NCBI GenBank assembly: GCA_900323505.1
Contig: OOIN01000005.1
Span: forward strand, 434,001-498,000
Length of the DNA: 64,000 bases
Direction of reading: 5' to 3'
Source of the DNA: Ustilago trichophora
Taxonomy: Eukaryota; Basidiomycota; Ustilaginomycetes; Ustilaginales; Ustilaginaceae
Shown: positions 20,941-31,622 of the stretch, piece by piece
Position numbering within the stretch: position 1 is the first letter of the stretch
Layout: the number at the start of each line of letters is the position of its first letter
The notes under the pieces: generated by a model
Told to the model about the DNA's origin: nothing
Database searches by the model: none
What the model saw: the letters and a program-made list of their open reading frames with translations, nothing else
Translations under genes and position numbers: made by a program

Positions 20941-22050
20941 TACTGTACTGCTCGGAAGGGACCAGATGGCGGGGTAATTACCTTCCAGTACTGTAGTACA
21001 GTACTAATCTTTAGTTTTTGACTGACAGCTCTTGGCCTTTTTCTTTTCTCGATTTGAAATGCAAACCCTTTCCGGCCTCGCGCTTTCACTGGCGCCTGCC
21101 TGGGGGGCTTTGGCGGAAGGTTTACGCCCTTCTTTTTTTTTTAACGCCGCTGTCTGGCATCTGATCTTGTAAGAAATGGCAAGTTGGAAGAGGCAAATCG
21201 GATGAGCAGACGCAGACGCCACGGTTTGCTGTTTGGCTCCAAGTGTGGGCGCAGGCGACGCGGATGCAAAACCCGCAACAAAGTTACAGTGCAGTGCAGT
21301 GCAGTGCAACAGCCTTAGGCGAAACAAAGAAGGGGCTGATTGGTTTTCACCGCCCATATTTTTGTAATGCGTGGCACTTTACGCGAAACATGCCCCCATT
21401 CAACGCACAAACCCTCATACAGTACTCTTCCGCTTTATCATCGTAACATGGATAGGGTGTGTGTGTGTGCTCGACCCTCCTCTGACGAGATTGAGAACAA
21501 GAGTGGGAATGGGTATGAGCATCAGAAAAAGAGAAGGTGATGATGGATGGCGGTGGATGGCGGTGGACGCACAGAACCCTTTCAAAAAGAGAGAATGTGT
21601 GTGTGACAGTCACACAGAGTGGCGGAGTGCGAAAATGCAACACACCGGTTGGCGTCGCGCGTGTCAAAAGATCAGTACAGTAAAAGCATTGCAAAATCGA
21701 TTAGTTAGTTTACGGCACTGCATCAGTCAAAATTCAAAAGTCAAAAATCTCTTCCGTCATTTCTATCCGCTCTCCACTCTCCGCCGTTGGACGGAATCGA
21801 TTCAGTGCTGCTGCTGCTGTTTCGACATCCAAGTTAGAAAGATCCCCAGATTCCCCACCTCGTTTCATTCGTCCTCCTCCTCCTCGTTTCTCCTCATCAT
21901 CATCCTTGTCGATACCATCCATCACTTTCTTCTTCTCCTTCTTCTCCATCCACAAACACTTTTCCCGCATACATCCAGGCTTCCTTCTTTTATCTGATCC
22001 ATATCCATTTGCTCTTTTCTCTTTTATTTAAAAAATCCCCGCGCGTCGAC

Positions 22051-25000
22051 ATGACCAGCGCCGCCGTCCTCAGGATGAATACTACTTCAACCACCGATAA
22101 CCCCTCTTCTCGCTTCTCCCTCTCTGGCAGTCGCAAATCTATTCTGGCTGGCATGAACAGTGTCAAATACTCTCCTTCTTCCAACACAGCCGATGGCAGC
22201 ATCCTCCTTGACGATGCTTCTTCAGACCATGCCCACCCCATCCCCATCTCCAACACCGATGCTTTGCTCCGTTCTCGCAACGGCGCTGGCGGCACAGACA
22301 CTCCAAGTCTACGCGCAACTAGCCTCAAAGGCCGCGCCTCACGTAGTGCCAGCATCGCTTCTCGTAAGCAAGCTTCCCCCTCAAAGTCCATCAATGGCGC
22401 CAGCTACTCTTTGCCCACTTCCAAGGCCGACGATGGTTACCTCGCTCCCGCCATCCCAGGAGCAGGCGGCCGATCTAGAGGCTTTTCAGCTGCCAGCTTG
22501 GGTCTCAAGAAGAGCAACTCGAACCTCTCCCAATCCGACGCTCGTTCCATCGACTCTAGACTAGGCTCGTCGCCAAACAGCTTTATCAACATGGTCCGCA
22601 ATCGCAGTCGCAACTCTTCCCAGACCAACCTCACCACTCCGGAACCGGCAGACACCTCTGCCGCTCTGTCTACCAGTGGTGGTTCAAGCGGAAGGTTGCG
22701 CAGATTCAGCTCTGCCAGTCGCAAAATGTCGCTCAAGATGCCTTCCCTCGCCAATCGCTCTTCTTCCGCTTCCATCAGGACCAATTTGTATGATGAGCCC
22801 GAACAGCTTTCCCCTGTACCACCCGTGCCTTCGCTTCCCGCGCCTTATCCTACCAACTCTCGCCCAAGTGTAGAAGGATACAAGCCCATCGGTGTTTCTG
22901 CTCATGGAAGCATCGGTGGCGCCAGGGCGAGAAAGTTTAGTAGGAGCGCAAGCCAGAGCGCAGCTACTCCTTCTCAAGAGGCCGTCGATGCGGTCCATGC
23001 CACTGCTGATGGTCAGAATGGCGATGCTGTTGCGGCTGATCCGTACGCCAAAGCAGATGGGCTGCTCGCTAGAGCCAGGAGCAAGAGGGGCTTCACTGCT
23101 GGCCCACGCCGCGCAAGGGGCAGTTCGGAGCCTCCAGTATCCACCACAACCGACGAGGCCGGCGCCAAGAAGGGCTTCCTCTCGAGCACTACGGCCAAGA
23201 TGGCTGGTGCAGGTGCAGGTGCAGGTGCACTCTTTGGTGGATTGGCTCGGAGGAAGTCCTCGCGTAGTCTGAGGGATGGCAACGAGGAAGACGAGAGTGC
23301 ACTGGCCAAGCCCAACGGCATGGCTGCTGCTTCTGCTGCCCAGTCTGCTAGTGAGGAAGAGTCTAGCGATGACGAGGAAGAAGAACAAGAAGAGCGTGTG
23401 CCTCAGCGCAACGCTCGACCTGTCAAGGGAGGTCGCAACGCTGCTGCTGCTGTTGATGCTGCTGATGCTGCTAGCGATAGCGATAGCGAGTCTGAATCGT
23501 CGGAAGTCGACTCTGACTACAGCTCGGACGACGATTTCTTCGATGCACCTCTTGCCGACATTTCCGAAGGTGAAGAGGAGGACGAAGAGCATCATCACTA
23601 CAGCCGAGGTGGTGCAGCTGCTGGAGCTGGTGCTGCTGCCCTTGCCGGTGGCGCCGGTGCCGCCGCCCGCCATCGTCGCAACAAATCCGGCTCCTCTGGC
23701 CGCAGCCTCCCCAACGGCGGTGGCCTTGGCGACTCCTACAAGCCCAAAGGTACAGCCGGAGCCTCTCGTCGTGCCGGTCCAGCCCCATCCCCCACCGACA
23801 CCCGCGCTCGCACCGACACCACCGCCGCCGTCCAAGCCAAAGCCGCCCGTGTCGCCAAACTCACTGCCTCCGACGTTCGCATCACACCCACCGAACTACG
23901 CCAAGACATCGAAGTGGCACGCAAGGCCCTCGACCTCTTCCTCAACTCTCGCATGATCGAAGCCGAACGCATCATTCAAGAGTACGCCGACAGCCGTCTC
24001 TACTACGCCCTCGGCTATGCACTCATTGCGACGATCAAGGGTTTCATGACGTTTGAACCGGCCGATTTGGCCATTGCCATCTCGCTCTGCAAAGATGCAC
24101 TGACCATCGCCAACTTGCTCAGGAAGCCTTCGAGTGCCGTCAGCAACTTTGGACGATTCGTTAGGGGTACAGGTCAGAGTCCGACCGCATTGGCTCAGAT
24201 GGACGAGGTGCAGACGCATGCAGAGTTGGTGTATGCCGAAGCGGTGCTGTTGAAAGCGGTGCTGGGTATCGCGTATGCAGGTGACTTTTTCGCGTTTGTC
24301 AGCGAGGCGCTCAACATGAGAAACGCCTACGGTATCTATCGATCGCTGCAAAAGTACGTAGAGTGGAGCGAGGAGAAGGGCGAGCATCTCGATGAGGATT
24401 TCAAATCGGGTGTCTACCTGGGTAACGGTATGATCAGTATGATCTTGGGTCTCGTACCTGGCAAAGTGCTCAAGATCATGGAAGTGTTTGGTTACACTGG
24501 AGATACGGCATGGGCGATGAAGACGCTCTCCAAGGCAGGACAATGGTCTGCCGATCCTCGCCAGACCAAGCCTGGCATGCCCATCAAAGAGGAAGGTGTC
24601 CGTCGCCAGATTTGCGACATGTCGATGCTCGCCTACCATCTCGTCATTTCCACTTTCATCCCCGTCAACGGTGTCGACATTGGATTTGCTGACAAGGTGC
24701 TTCACTACAACCTCAAGCGCTATCCTGAAGGAGTGTTTTTCCTCTACTTTTCCGGACGACTCTATTCCACCCAAGCGCTCGCCGAGAAGGCCATTACGCA
24801 ATTCGAAACGGCTCGCGACATCCAAAAGGAGTATGTCCAACTCAAGCACATTTGCATGTGGGATCTCTCGCTCTGCAACATGTCGCTTACCAAATGGAAA
24901 GAGGCTCACGATCAATTTACCATTCTCGCCGAAGAGAATAATTGGTCCAAAGCCGTTTACAACTATGGACGTGCTTCCAACCTCTACGAGCATGCGGTGC

Positions 25001-25713
25001 AGTCCTCTACCAACGACGGCGCTCAGGCAGCTTTGGCGATCAAGGAGGCTGGAGAGATTTTCCATAAAGTTCCCGGTTTGACGCAGAGGATTGCAGGCAA
25101 ATCGATTCCGATGGAGAAATTTGTGGCGAGGAAGAGTAAAAAGTTTACCACTTACAACAGGTTGCTTCTTCCCGGGTTGGAATTTGCCTATGTCTACCAC
25201 TGCTTGTCGAACGCTCCTCGCTATATTCTATGCGATGAAGCCTTAGTGATGGTTAGTGAAGCTCTGGCGGATTTGCACGACGTTGAGGATCCATCCCAGT
25301 ATCACTCCGGTGAAGAGTACTATGACGATCTCTGTCTCGCGCATTTCCTCCGTGGAGTCTGTCTCAAATTCATCGCGGTACCCGAGAAACATTCCAAAGT
25401 ACGTCCACGAGAATCACCCATCCCCGAGAACGAGGCGGCCGAACAAGCCGAGATCAGTTTCAAGACGGTATTGGAGCATGGACATCAGTTAAAGCTGGAA
25501 CACTGGCTGGTATACTTTGCCCATTATGAACTGGGTAGATTGTATGCGGGTGTAGGTAGGATTGGGGAGGCCAAGGAGCAGTTGAATTTGGTGTTGAGCC
25601 AGAAGACGCTTGAAGATAAAGGAAATAGGGGTAAGGGCAAATATAGTTTGCAGAATATGGTTCATTTGAGGGCCAACGGTGCGCTGAATGCTATTGATGG
25701 TAGTGGCAAGTAG
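22051..25713 (+). CDS. IML2: Iml2/TTC39-family protein (DUF3808, TPR-like)
   Basis: A 1220-codon single exon. The conserved part is residues about 606-1215: it begins with an RKALDLFLNSRMIEAERII helix, passes through GFMTFEPADLAIAISLCKDAL and MISMILGLVPGKVLKIMEVFGY, and ends with HYELGRLYAGVGRIGEAKEQL, all typical of fungal Iml2 and animal TTC39 proteins, which are built of TPR-like helical repeats. Yeast Iml2 has been linked to mitochondrial and lipid-droplet inclusion-body clearance (family knowledge). The first 600 residues are Ser/Ala/Gly-rich and acidic (Glu/Asp runs near 440-535) and look disordered, longer than in yeast. The ATG at 22051 follows a CT-rich leader. Antisense open frames over this gene are shadows. 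Confidence 0.85.
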   Translation: MTSAAVLRMNTTSTTDNPSSRFSLSGSRKSILAGMNSVKYSPSSNTADGSILLDDASSDHAHPIPISNTDALLRSRNGAGGTDTPSLRATSLKGRASRSASIASRKQASPSKSINGASYSLPTSKADDGYLAPAIPGAGGRSRGFSAASLGLKKSNSNLSQSDARSIDSRLGSSPNSFINMVRNRSRNSSQTNLTTPEPADTSAALSTSGGSSGRLRRFSSASRKMSLKMPSLANRSSSASIRTNLYDEPEQLSPVPPVPSLPAPYPTNSRPSVEGYKPIGVSAHGSIGGARARKFSRSASQSAATPSQEAVDAVHATADGQNGDAVAADPYAKADGLLARARSKRGFTAGPRRARGSSEPPVSTTTDEAGAKKGFLSSTTAKMAGAGAGAGALFGGLARRKSSRSLRDGNEEDESALAKPNGMAAASAAQSASEEESSDDEEEEQEERVPQRNARPVKGGRNAAAAVDAADAASDSDSESESSEVDSDYSSDDDFFDAPLADISEGEEEDEEHHHYSRGGAAAGAGAAALAGGAGAAARHRRNKSGSSGRSLPNGGGLGDSYKPKGTAGASRRAGPAPSPTDTRARTDTTAAVQAKAARVAKLTASDVRITPTELRQDIEVARKALDLFLNSRMIEAERIIQEYADSRLYYALGYALIATIKGFMTFEPADLAIAISLCKDALTIANLLRKPSSAVSNFGRFVRGTGQSPTALAQMDEVQTHAELVYAEAVLLKAVLGIAYAGDFFAFVSEALNMRNAYGIYRSLQKYVEWSEEKGEHLDEDFKSGVYLGNGMISMILGLVPGKVLKIMEVFGYTGDTAWAMKTLSKAGQWSADPRQTKPGMPIKEEGVRRQICDMSMLAYHLVISTFIPVNGVDIGFADKVLHYNLKRYPEGVFFLYFSGRLYSTQALAEKAITQFETARDIQKEYVQLKHICMWDLSLCNMSLTKWKEAHDQFTILAEENNWSKAVYNYGRASNLYEHAVQSSTNDGAQAALAIKEAGEIFHKVPGLTQRIAGKSIPMEKFVARKSKKFTTYNRLLLPGLEFAYVYHCLSNAPRYILCDEALVMVSEALADLHDVEDPSQYHSGEEYYDDLCLAHFLRGVCLKFIAVPEKHSKVRPRESPIPENEAAEQAEISFKTVLEHGHQLKLEHWLVYFAHYELGRLYAGVGRIGEAKEQLNLVLSQKTLEDKGNRGKGKYSLQNMVHLRANGALNAIDGSGK

Positions 25714-26127
25714 AGGAGGGCAACGATTAAAGATATATATATATAACATTACATACACTCTCTTTTTCTGGAATTGGGTTTGTTTCGCTAATATGCTTGG
25801 ATTTTAATACATTTGCCTGTACATAGCGAAGAATGACCACGTCATGATGTCGTCGGGTGATTGTGGATGAGAGAGGTGTTCAGAAGAGCAAGTGGTTTTG
25901 GAGAGGTGTCATTGGAGCGAGTGCAACGGGGGGGGGATAAATTTTCGTACGAAAAGAAGAATGGAAAGTGGCACGTGACGCGGCATTTTTGAGAGTGCAA
26001 TCAATCCTTTTTCGGGATCTTGTCGAATGAGAGTTGTTGGTCTTTCTTTTCTTTCTCCGTCTCACTCCACCTTGACCATCTTGTTATCATTACCCTTCGC
26101 CACGGTCTGGATCAAAAAACATTCACG
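25714..26127. other. Intergenic spacer IML2 / RSM18
   Basis: 414 bp with a short TA run (25735-25745) that fits an IML2 3' end signal and a CT-rich stretch before the RSM18 start. A run of G at 25929-25936 is the only other feature seen. Confidence 0.5.
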
Positions 26128-26796
26128 ATGAGGGCAGCAAGATCTCTGATTAGCAGTCTCACCTCTGCTACTGGTTCGACTTGGTCTTGCAGTTGCAAAC
26201 ATACTGCTGGTACCATTCGAACATTTGCCAGCACCAACTGTATCAAATCGGCTTTGGATGAACTTTCTACGAGCATTGAAAAACTTGCCCTATCTCGCAC
26301 CTCCTCTCCCCCATCTCCTTCTTCTTCTGCCTCGTCATCTTCGACTTCTTCGACATCGGGCTCTGGAATAGTTCACAATCCACGTTCATCCTCTTCGCGC
26401 GTAACTCAACGTCAAACCGTTTCGGGAAGAGCATTCATGAACGGTCATTATTACAATCCATCCACCCTCTCTTACGATTCCATCACATCTAGACCTGCCC
26501 GTCTTTCTCGTCCTCTTTTAGGCCCGAAAAAATCAGACGCTATCAAGCAAGATTTAATTCATCAAAACGGTCTAAATCCTGGAAAACCGAGTCTACATGA
26601 TGATTCTTATAAAAACGCTGCAATCTTGGCAAACTACGTCTCGGAAATGGGCAAAATTTTAGGCAGAAGCTCATCAGGTCTAACAAGGAAATCTCAAAGA
26701 GCAGTCGGAAAGGCGGTGAGAAGAGCTAGAAGTATGGGTTTGTTACCTGTCATGAGTAGAGGTGGCGCTCGAGTTGGTGGCGCTGGTTGGAAGTGA
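26128..26796 (+). CDS. RSM18: Mitochondrial small-subunit ribosomal protein bS18m
   Basis: A 222-codon single exon. Residues about 160-210 carry the S18 core: YKNAAILANYVSEMGKI, then GLTRKSQRAVGKAVRRARSMGLLPV, the RNA-binding helix and basic loop of the bS18 family. The N-terminus (MRAARSLISSLTS...) is basic, hydroxylated and free of acidic residues for about 40 residues, as expected of a mitochondrial presequence. A Ser-rich spacer (60-95) separates it from the core. The product would sit in the platform of the mitoribosomal small subunit. The start at 26128 is the ATG that opens the presequence. Confidence 0.88.
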   Translation: MRAARSLISSLTSATGSTWSCSCKHTAGTIRTFASTNCIKSALDELSTSIEKLALSRTSSPPSPSSSASSSSTSSTSGSGIVHNPRSSSSRVTQRQTVSGRAFMNGHYYNPSTLSYDSITSRPARLSRPLLGPKKSDAIKQDLIHQNGLNPGKPSLHDDSYKNAAILANYVSEMGKILGRSSSGLTRKSQRAVGKAVRRARSMGLLPVMSRGGARVGGAGWK

Positions 26797-27011
26797 AAAT
26801 GAAACGCTTCAAAACTAACATACTGAAAGGTGCTTTTGCCATCCATGACGCTTCTTTGGTCAATGATCAATGTCGTTAGCCTCCTGTATGTTTTGCGTAC
26901 TGTATAAAGCGTCAAAGCTCTTTTTTTTTTTGACAGCTTCTATCGTTCAATTAAAGCTTTACCCCCCATATCGTCCTTGATCGGAATTCCACTCAACTCT
27001 ACTGTATCGTA

Positions 27012-29250
27012 ACGTAATTACAGTAGTTCCGACGCATGTGTAGTTTCGACGCGTATTTGAGCTTGAAAAATTAATATGATGCTAGTACTTATCGTAATGA
27101 ACACGGCTGTTTTGAGGTCCAAACAATGTGAGACTTGGATTGCAAGTACATGAGATGCTACAATACATACAAGCTGAATTCATGCGTGTGTGCGAGACGG
27201 GCCAGCAACAGGAAGTGGTATCAAAGAAGCCAAAGGGATCTTCCTCGTCATCTCTGATGGCGGACAGAGGCTCATTTTCTCCCAGCTCATCATCAAGATT
27301 CTCCATGGATGGTGTTGTTAGTGTGCTTAATGATGAAGAAGAAGCCTTGTCACCATCAATATCTGCTTCATCGCCATCAGCAGCTGCCGGAGCTGATGGT
27401 AGTACAACCTCCTTGTCCGTCTGCCTGCCCTTTCCCTTTGACTGTGATACCTTTGCAACACCCTTTGTCACCAACTCTCTTTCTGCATGCTCTCAAGTGA
27501 TCATGACGTCTTTTGACAGCACTCGCTGATCACCCTTTGCCTTGATATGACGTACCTTTTGAGCCGATTTCTTGCTGTGATTCTCTTGAACATGAAGAAC
27601 CAAGTTCTCCGCCTCCAGAATTGTGATTGATGCATGTGCTTGCTCGTTTGCTTGAAGCACGGCCCTCTTGAGACGCCGGGCTCTATGGATATCCGGCTCG
27701 TTCCTGAATGCATCGAGTGTGGCATTCATGGCTGCATCCGATGCAGGAACGGCAACTTCCTGCAGCGGCGTTTGTGTTTCTTCAGGAACAGGTGCAGAAT
27801 GGCCCGGAAGCCGAGCAATAACCTTGTTTGGACTTGGGCTCATGGTGATGCCGGAGTCCGTGAATGCCTTCCGTACAGCAGACTGTGTCAGGACCATTTC
27901 ACGAGCCTGTGCATAGAACGTGGCAAAGAGTGCCTTGTCGATTGTGTCCACGTGCTGTGCAGCTTCATTGACAGCATGCTGATACCGGCCTTTCAAAGGC
28001 CGGAAGATTGAGACGTCCAGCGGCTGCATCACATGCGTTGCATGCGGCGGAAACAGGAACGGAATGATATGGCGAGACCAAAGTGCATTGCAAAACTCGA
28101 CGCTGGTGTGAGACCCATGACCGTCCAGTATGAGAAGCCGCCATGCTGTTGAAGGCGATGGCGTAGTGGATGGGTCAAAGATGGTTTCGACCCATTGGAC
28201 AGCGATCTCATTGTTTGTCCAGCTGTTGTTGGACTTGGCAAACCGCCATGTGGCCAGAACATTCTCCATTTGCCGCTGTTCCCCGACTGTATGAACCTGG
28301 CCTTGGGTGATAATGAGCAGCAGAAGTACCTGACTGGCACTACTGATGCACTCAATCACAGTTGCAGACTCACGGTTGCCCGGCTGAGCTCTGAATGATG
28401 CAGCCTGATTGCCGGAAGGCACAATGACTTGCTCATGGCCACCTACACCAAACATGAATCCTGTTTCATCCATGTTATATATATTGTTTGAAGAAACATT
28501 GTATTCATGCAGTATAGAAGCCAATTGAGTGAACCATTGTTGAATTCCAGCCTCGTCTGTGCCCATGAGCCGTGCATTGTTGAGGCATCGAGACCAATGA
28601 GACTTGATCTCAGGATGTCAAAGCAGGAACAACTGCAGCCATGCATGGCTGAGCTTAATTGGCGTGCTGCTGGCAGGCAAAGGCCAAGAAATGGCGTTTG
28701 CGTACTCCATTACAATTGCCGGCATGAGAGGGAAGCTGCTGCAGGCACAACGCTGGATGTGTGTGACAATGGCATTCTTGGCAGCACTTGTAAGTGCCTG
28801 TTGAGCTTCATTGGTGCCTTTTTTGGACTGCTGGCCTGACATCCAGTGGCGTAGCATCAATTCCGGAACATTGTGGATGGCCGCTGCTTTGCAAATGCTA
28901 TCGTGCTGGCCCTGCTCAAGCTCATTGATGGCCAGCTGCAAGCATTCCTCACACTGGTCTTGCTTGCTAGCAGTTGCAGCCCGATACATCACAGACCATT
29001 TTGAAAGAGGGTTGCATGGCATGACAGTTACTGATATTGCTGGATAAAGGTGTCAAAAGGCTGTTGAAAGCTGCTGATGATGAAGCGGCGATGATGAAGC
29101 CGGGGTCCAAGAATTTGGGATGGTGGGGCTCATGCAAGGAACAAACAACACGCTCACAATCATGCAGGCCACTACCATCACGTATTGAAATAATCTCACA
29201 TTGAAAAACGCATCGAAACTACACATGCGTCGGAACTACTGTAACTGTGT
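27012..29250 (-). mobile_element. pogo/Fot1-type (Tc1/mariner superfamily) transposon, copy 1
   Basis: A 2239 bp element with inverted ends. Left ACGTAATTACAGTAGTTCCG and right (reverse complement) ACACAGTTACAGTAGTTCCG are both flanked by TA (27010-27011 and 29251-29252). From CAGTAG inward the two ends match at 33 of 34 positions. An alternative inner boundary (27021-29241) is also flanked by TA; the outer one is preferred because copy 2 at 51809-54045 shares the extra bases at both of its ends and has nearly the same length (2237 bp). One transposase gene lies on the minus strand. Confidence 0.88.
27082..29022 (-). pseudogene. pogo-type DDE transposase with two internal TGA stops
   Basis: The reading frame runs from the ATG at 29022 without any frameshift but is broken by TGA at 28618-28620 and again at 27493-27495. 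Parts in order: psq-type helix-turn-helix (around HDSICKAAAIHNVPE), CENP-B-like second DNA-binding domain, then a DDE domain with NMDETGF, LILDGHGSH and MQPLDVSIF. The tail after the second stop still matches the tail of copy 2 (an FGFFD motif near the end in both). At both stops copy 2 has an arginine codon, so each can be explained by one or two base changes. Otherwise the coding sequence is intact, implying recent loss. Confidence 0.85.
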
Positions 29251-29252
29251 TA

Positions 29253-29875
29253 GATTTCCTTTTTCAGCATCAGATTGTAACACTGCGAAAATTCTTCGTG
29301 ACCTCTGCCAGCATCATATCGTAATGCAGCGCTAGTGCCATCGTGAAATTGGCATATTTGGCCAGTGGCCCAACCTCCAGCAGCACATCTGTGTGATCAC
29401 TCATCACAAAGAGGATGGACCTTCACAATAACATTCAATTAGAGGCTCCAAAAACAGGAGCAAGTATTACAAAACCGGTCACGAACAAGGAACTGGGATC
29501 ACGAGAGATTCAATTTTCGTTACGGTTTCATCCTGAAAAAGGAAATAGTGCTTAGCATTAGATCTTTGAATCTGGCGGGGCTTACCAGGGGTCGACACTT
29601 CCCAGTACAAGAAAAGTCATTTCTAACAGTTATATTGCTCGGAGCATCCAAAGGATCCTGATAGGGTTGGGTTTGGTTTGGAGATTGACCGGGATGTTTA
29701 AAGTTCATATTCCTTCCTCAATGTTTTGGAGCGTCGTTGTGTTGTCGAATCAAGGATGGAGATTCACGTTGAGTGACGAATCAAGTTGCCATCGTTTTGT
29801 TCTTCCTTCCAGATCGATTTCTATGAGTTACAAGTCCAAGGTAGAATACTGTACATTTTTTGATACGTTGCTTCA
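29253..29875. other. Spacer between transposon copy 1 and the NAT gene
   Basis: 623 bp of unremarkable sequence downstream of the NAT stop codon. It includes one TACTGTA heptamer near 29847. No gene is supported. Confidence 0.5.
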
Positions 29876-31137
29876 TCAGTGTGCGCTCCCATTCTCGTTC
29901 CCATTCCCGTTCACTTTTCCGTTCATCTTGACCTTGTCTCCCTCAGTCTTCAACGCCGAAGGCTTTCCTGCAATGACCTCCAACGCAGTCTCCGTTTGTA
30001 TATGCTTCAACAACCCGAAATCGCGCTTGAGCAACTCGACTCTCTCCCTCTCTGACTGTATCACTTTAAAAACGTTCTGATCATCTCCAATTTTTACAAT
30101 ATACTTATCCCCCACAATCATTCTTTGCTCCACTACACTTGGATGATACGGATACAAATCCGAATCCAACCCATCCTTATCCACCATCTTTGACGATTCC
30201 GATAGAAGATTGGGATTCAACAAATATCTAACCACCAAAATCATGGTTGCAAAGGGCACCGATGCATGATGAGAAGTTGCCTTGTTGGATGCCTGATAAT
30301 CGGGATAAAAGCATTCAAAGGTGCTGAATGAGTAACAGTCTTCCCATTCTTGTTTGCCTTTTTTTAAATTTTGCAATGTCCAACAACTTTGGCTCGCTGC
30401 GATTGCTTGTACTTCTTGATCCACTTGGCCCGCTCCTTGTTCTTTTTCGTCGTCTTGTTCTAGTGTCGATCGGGGTTGGAATTGGCTTTTGACAAGACGA
30501 TACTTGTCACTACCTCGACCGTATTCCTCCCATCCATGCCTGAGTAGGATTGGCCTATGTGGACTGCTACCGAATCCGACATCGGAGAGGTAGTACACTT
30601 TCTTGCCCTGATCTTTGGGTAAGTGCGAAGGGAGGTATACCAAACTAGCGGTATGCGTGAGTCCAGACCAATCTTGCGAAATAGGAGAGTAAACTCGTCC
30701 CAAAACACCAATATAGCGAAAACCCAAAAAGGAGAGCATCTCTCGATATAAAAGGTTGACTTGGAGACAATAACCTCCACCCAAACCGTTGCCGATAAAT
30801 CGGTCAAATGTGTGCGATAGCGTAGCATCCATACAGCCGGAAGGTTCGTAGTTCATCGAAAGCGCTTCGAAAGGAAAAGCTAGCAAAAAATGAATGTGCA
30901 GGCGGCTGAGGGTCGATAGGGTAGGTTTGGGGAGGGGGGCGCTGGTTGAGACCTGATTTTTTCAGTAGATAGAAATGAGGTTTGGGTCAGTTTAGGCCAA
31001 ATATCTTGACAGTGTGAAAGCGTTTAGAGAAGGCGTACCTTTTTCTCCTCAAATCCGGGAAAGGCAATGGTATGCAGTACAGCTCGACCTTGAGATTCGC
31101 TCAGGTTGGACTGGACTAGTTTTGGACCGAGGACCAT
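29876..31137 (-). CDS. Arylamine N-acetyltransferase family protein
   Basis: Two exons, 31137-31039 and 30952-29876, give 391 codons. The intron is 86 nt with a GTACGC donor and ATCAG acceptor; splicing joins EEKK to VSTSAPLP in frame and restores the FPFEALSMNYEP segment that precedes the active site. The Cys-His-Asp triad is visible: Cys95 in GGGYCLQVN, His133 in LTHTASL and Asp157 in LSDVGFG. NAT enzymes transfer acetyl (or malonyl/propionyl) groups from CoA to arylamines and hydrazines in the cytosol; fungal members often detoxify plant- or microbe-derived aromatic amines. The C-terminus is longer than in bacterial NATs and ends in a Gly/Asn-rich tail. Substrate is not deducible. Confidence 0.87.
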
Positions 31138-31622
31138 CTTGTTCGACACTTCGGAGGGTGTTGGGTATCAGCTTGAATTTGGGATTTGGTGCGGGATGTC
31201 TCAAAATTTAGGCTTCTTCTTGTCGTCGATGTTGTCGTCGTTGGAGCCAGTATTCGGGCGATTCAATAAAACCTTCGTTATGATGTTGATGATGCTTTTG
31301 GTTCGAAAGGAAGCCCACCTTGTCTTATAATCAATTCGTCACTGCTGCCCAAAGGACCCCAAGAGCATGAAGCAAACCACAGTCAACTTCTCGGCGTCTT
31401 TGTCTTGTTGTCCGAGGAAAACGGCCGTTTACCGCTACGGTACCACTTATCGCCGAGCTTTTTTCGTCTTTTGTGGAGGCTTCGTCCGAAAAATCAAATT
31501 AAAATAAAACAGTTTCGGCTTTCGGAATCCTTCCTTTTTTTCATGTCTCGTCTGTGCGCAGGGTCTTGTTCTTCCTCCTACCCTCGTTACTGCAACACTC
31601 ACTCCATTTTCGAAAAGATGCC
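31138..31622. promoter_or_regulatory. Divergent promoter NAT / ASA1
   Basis: 485 bp between divergent starts. There is a CTTTTTTCGTC/TTTCC-rich stretch on the ASA1 side. No repeats or clear elements were seen. Confidence 0.5.

Larger units (their letters stand above)
18965..22050. other. AT-rich intergenic island with transposon remnants
   Basis: About 3.1 kb between the zinc-cluster gene and IML2. It holds a GAAAGT hexamer array, two nested mobile elements (19640-20940) and a 1.1 kb segment upstream of IML2 with several TACAGTA motifs and GTGCA repeats (about 21285-21308). The last 250 bp are CT-rich and look like the IML2 leader. No gene is supported. Confidence 0.6.

Noticed and set aside
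22684..25200. Long antisense open frames (383 and 434 codons) opposite IML2
   Set aside because: They mirror a strongly biased coding strand, have odd composition and no family resemblance, while the sense frame carries the conserved Iml2 domain.
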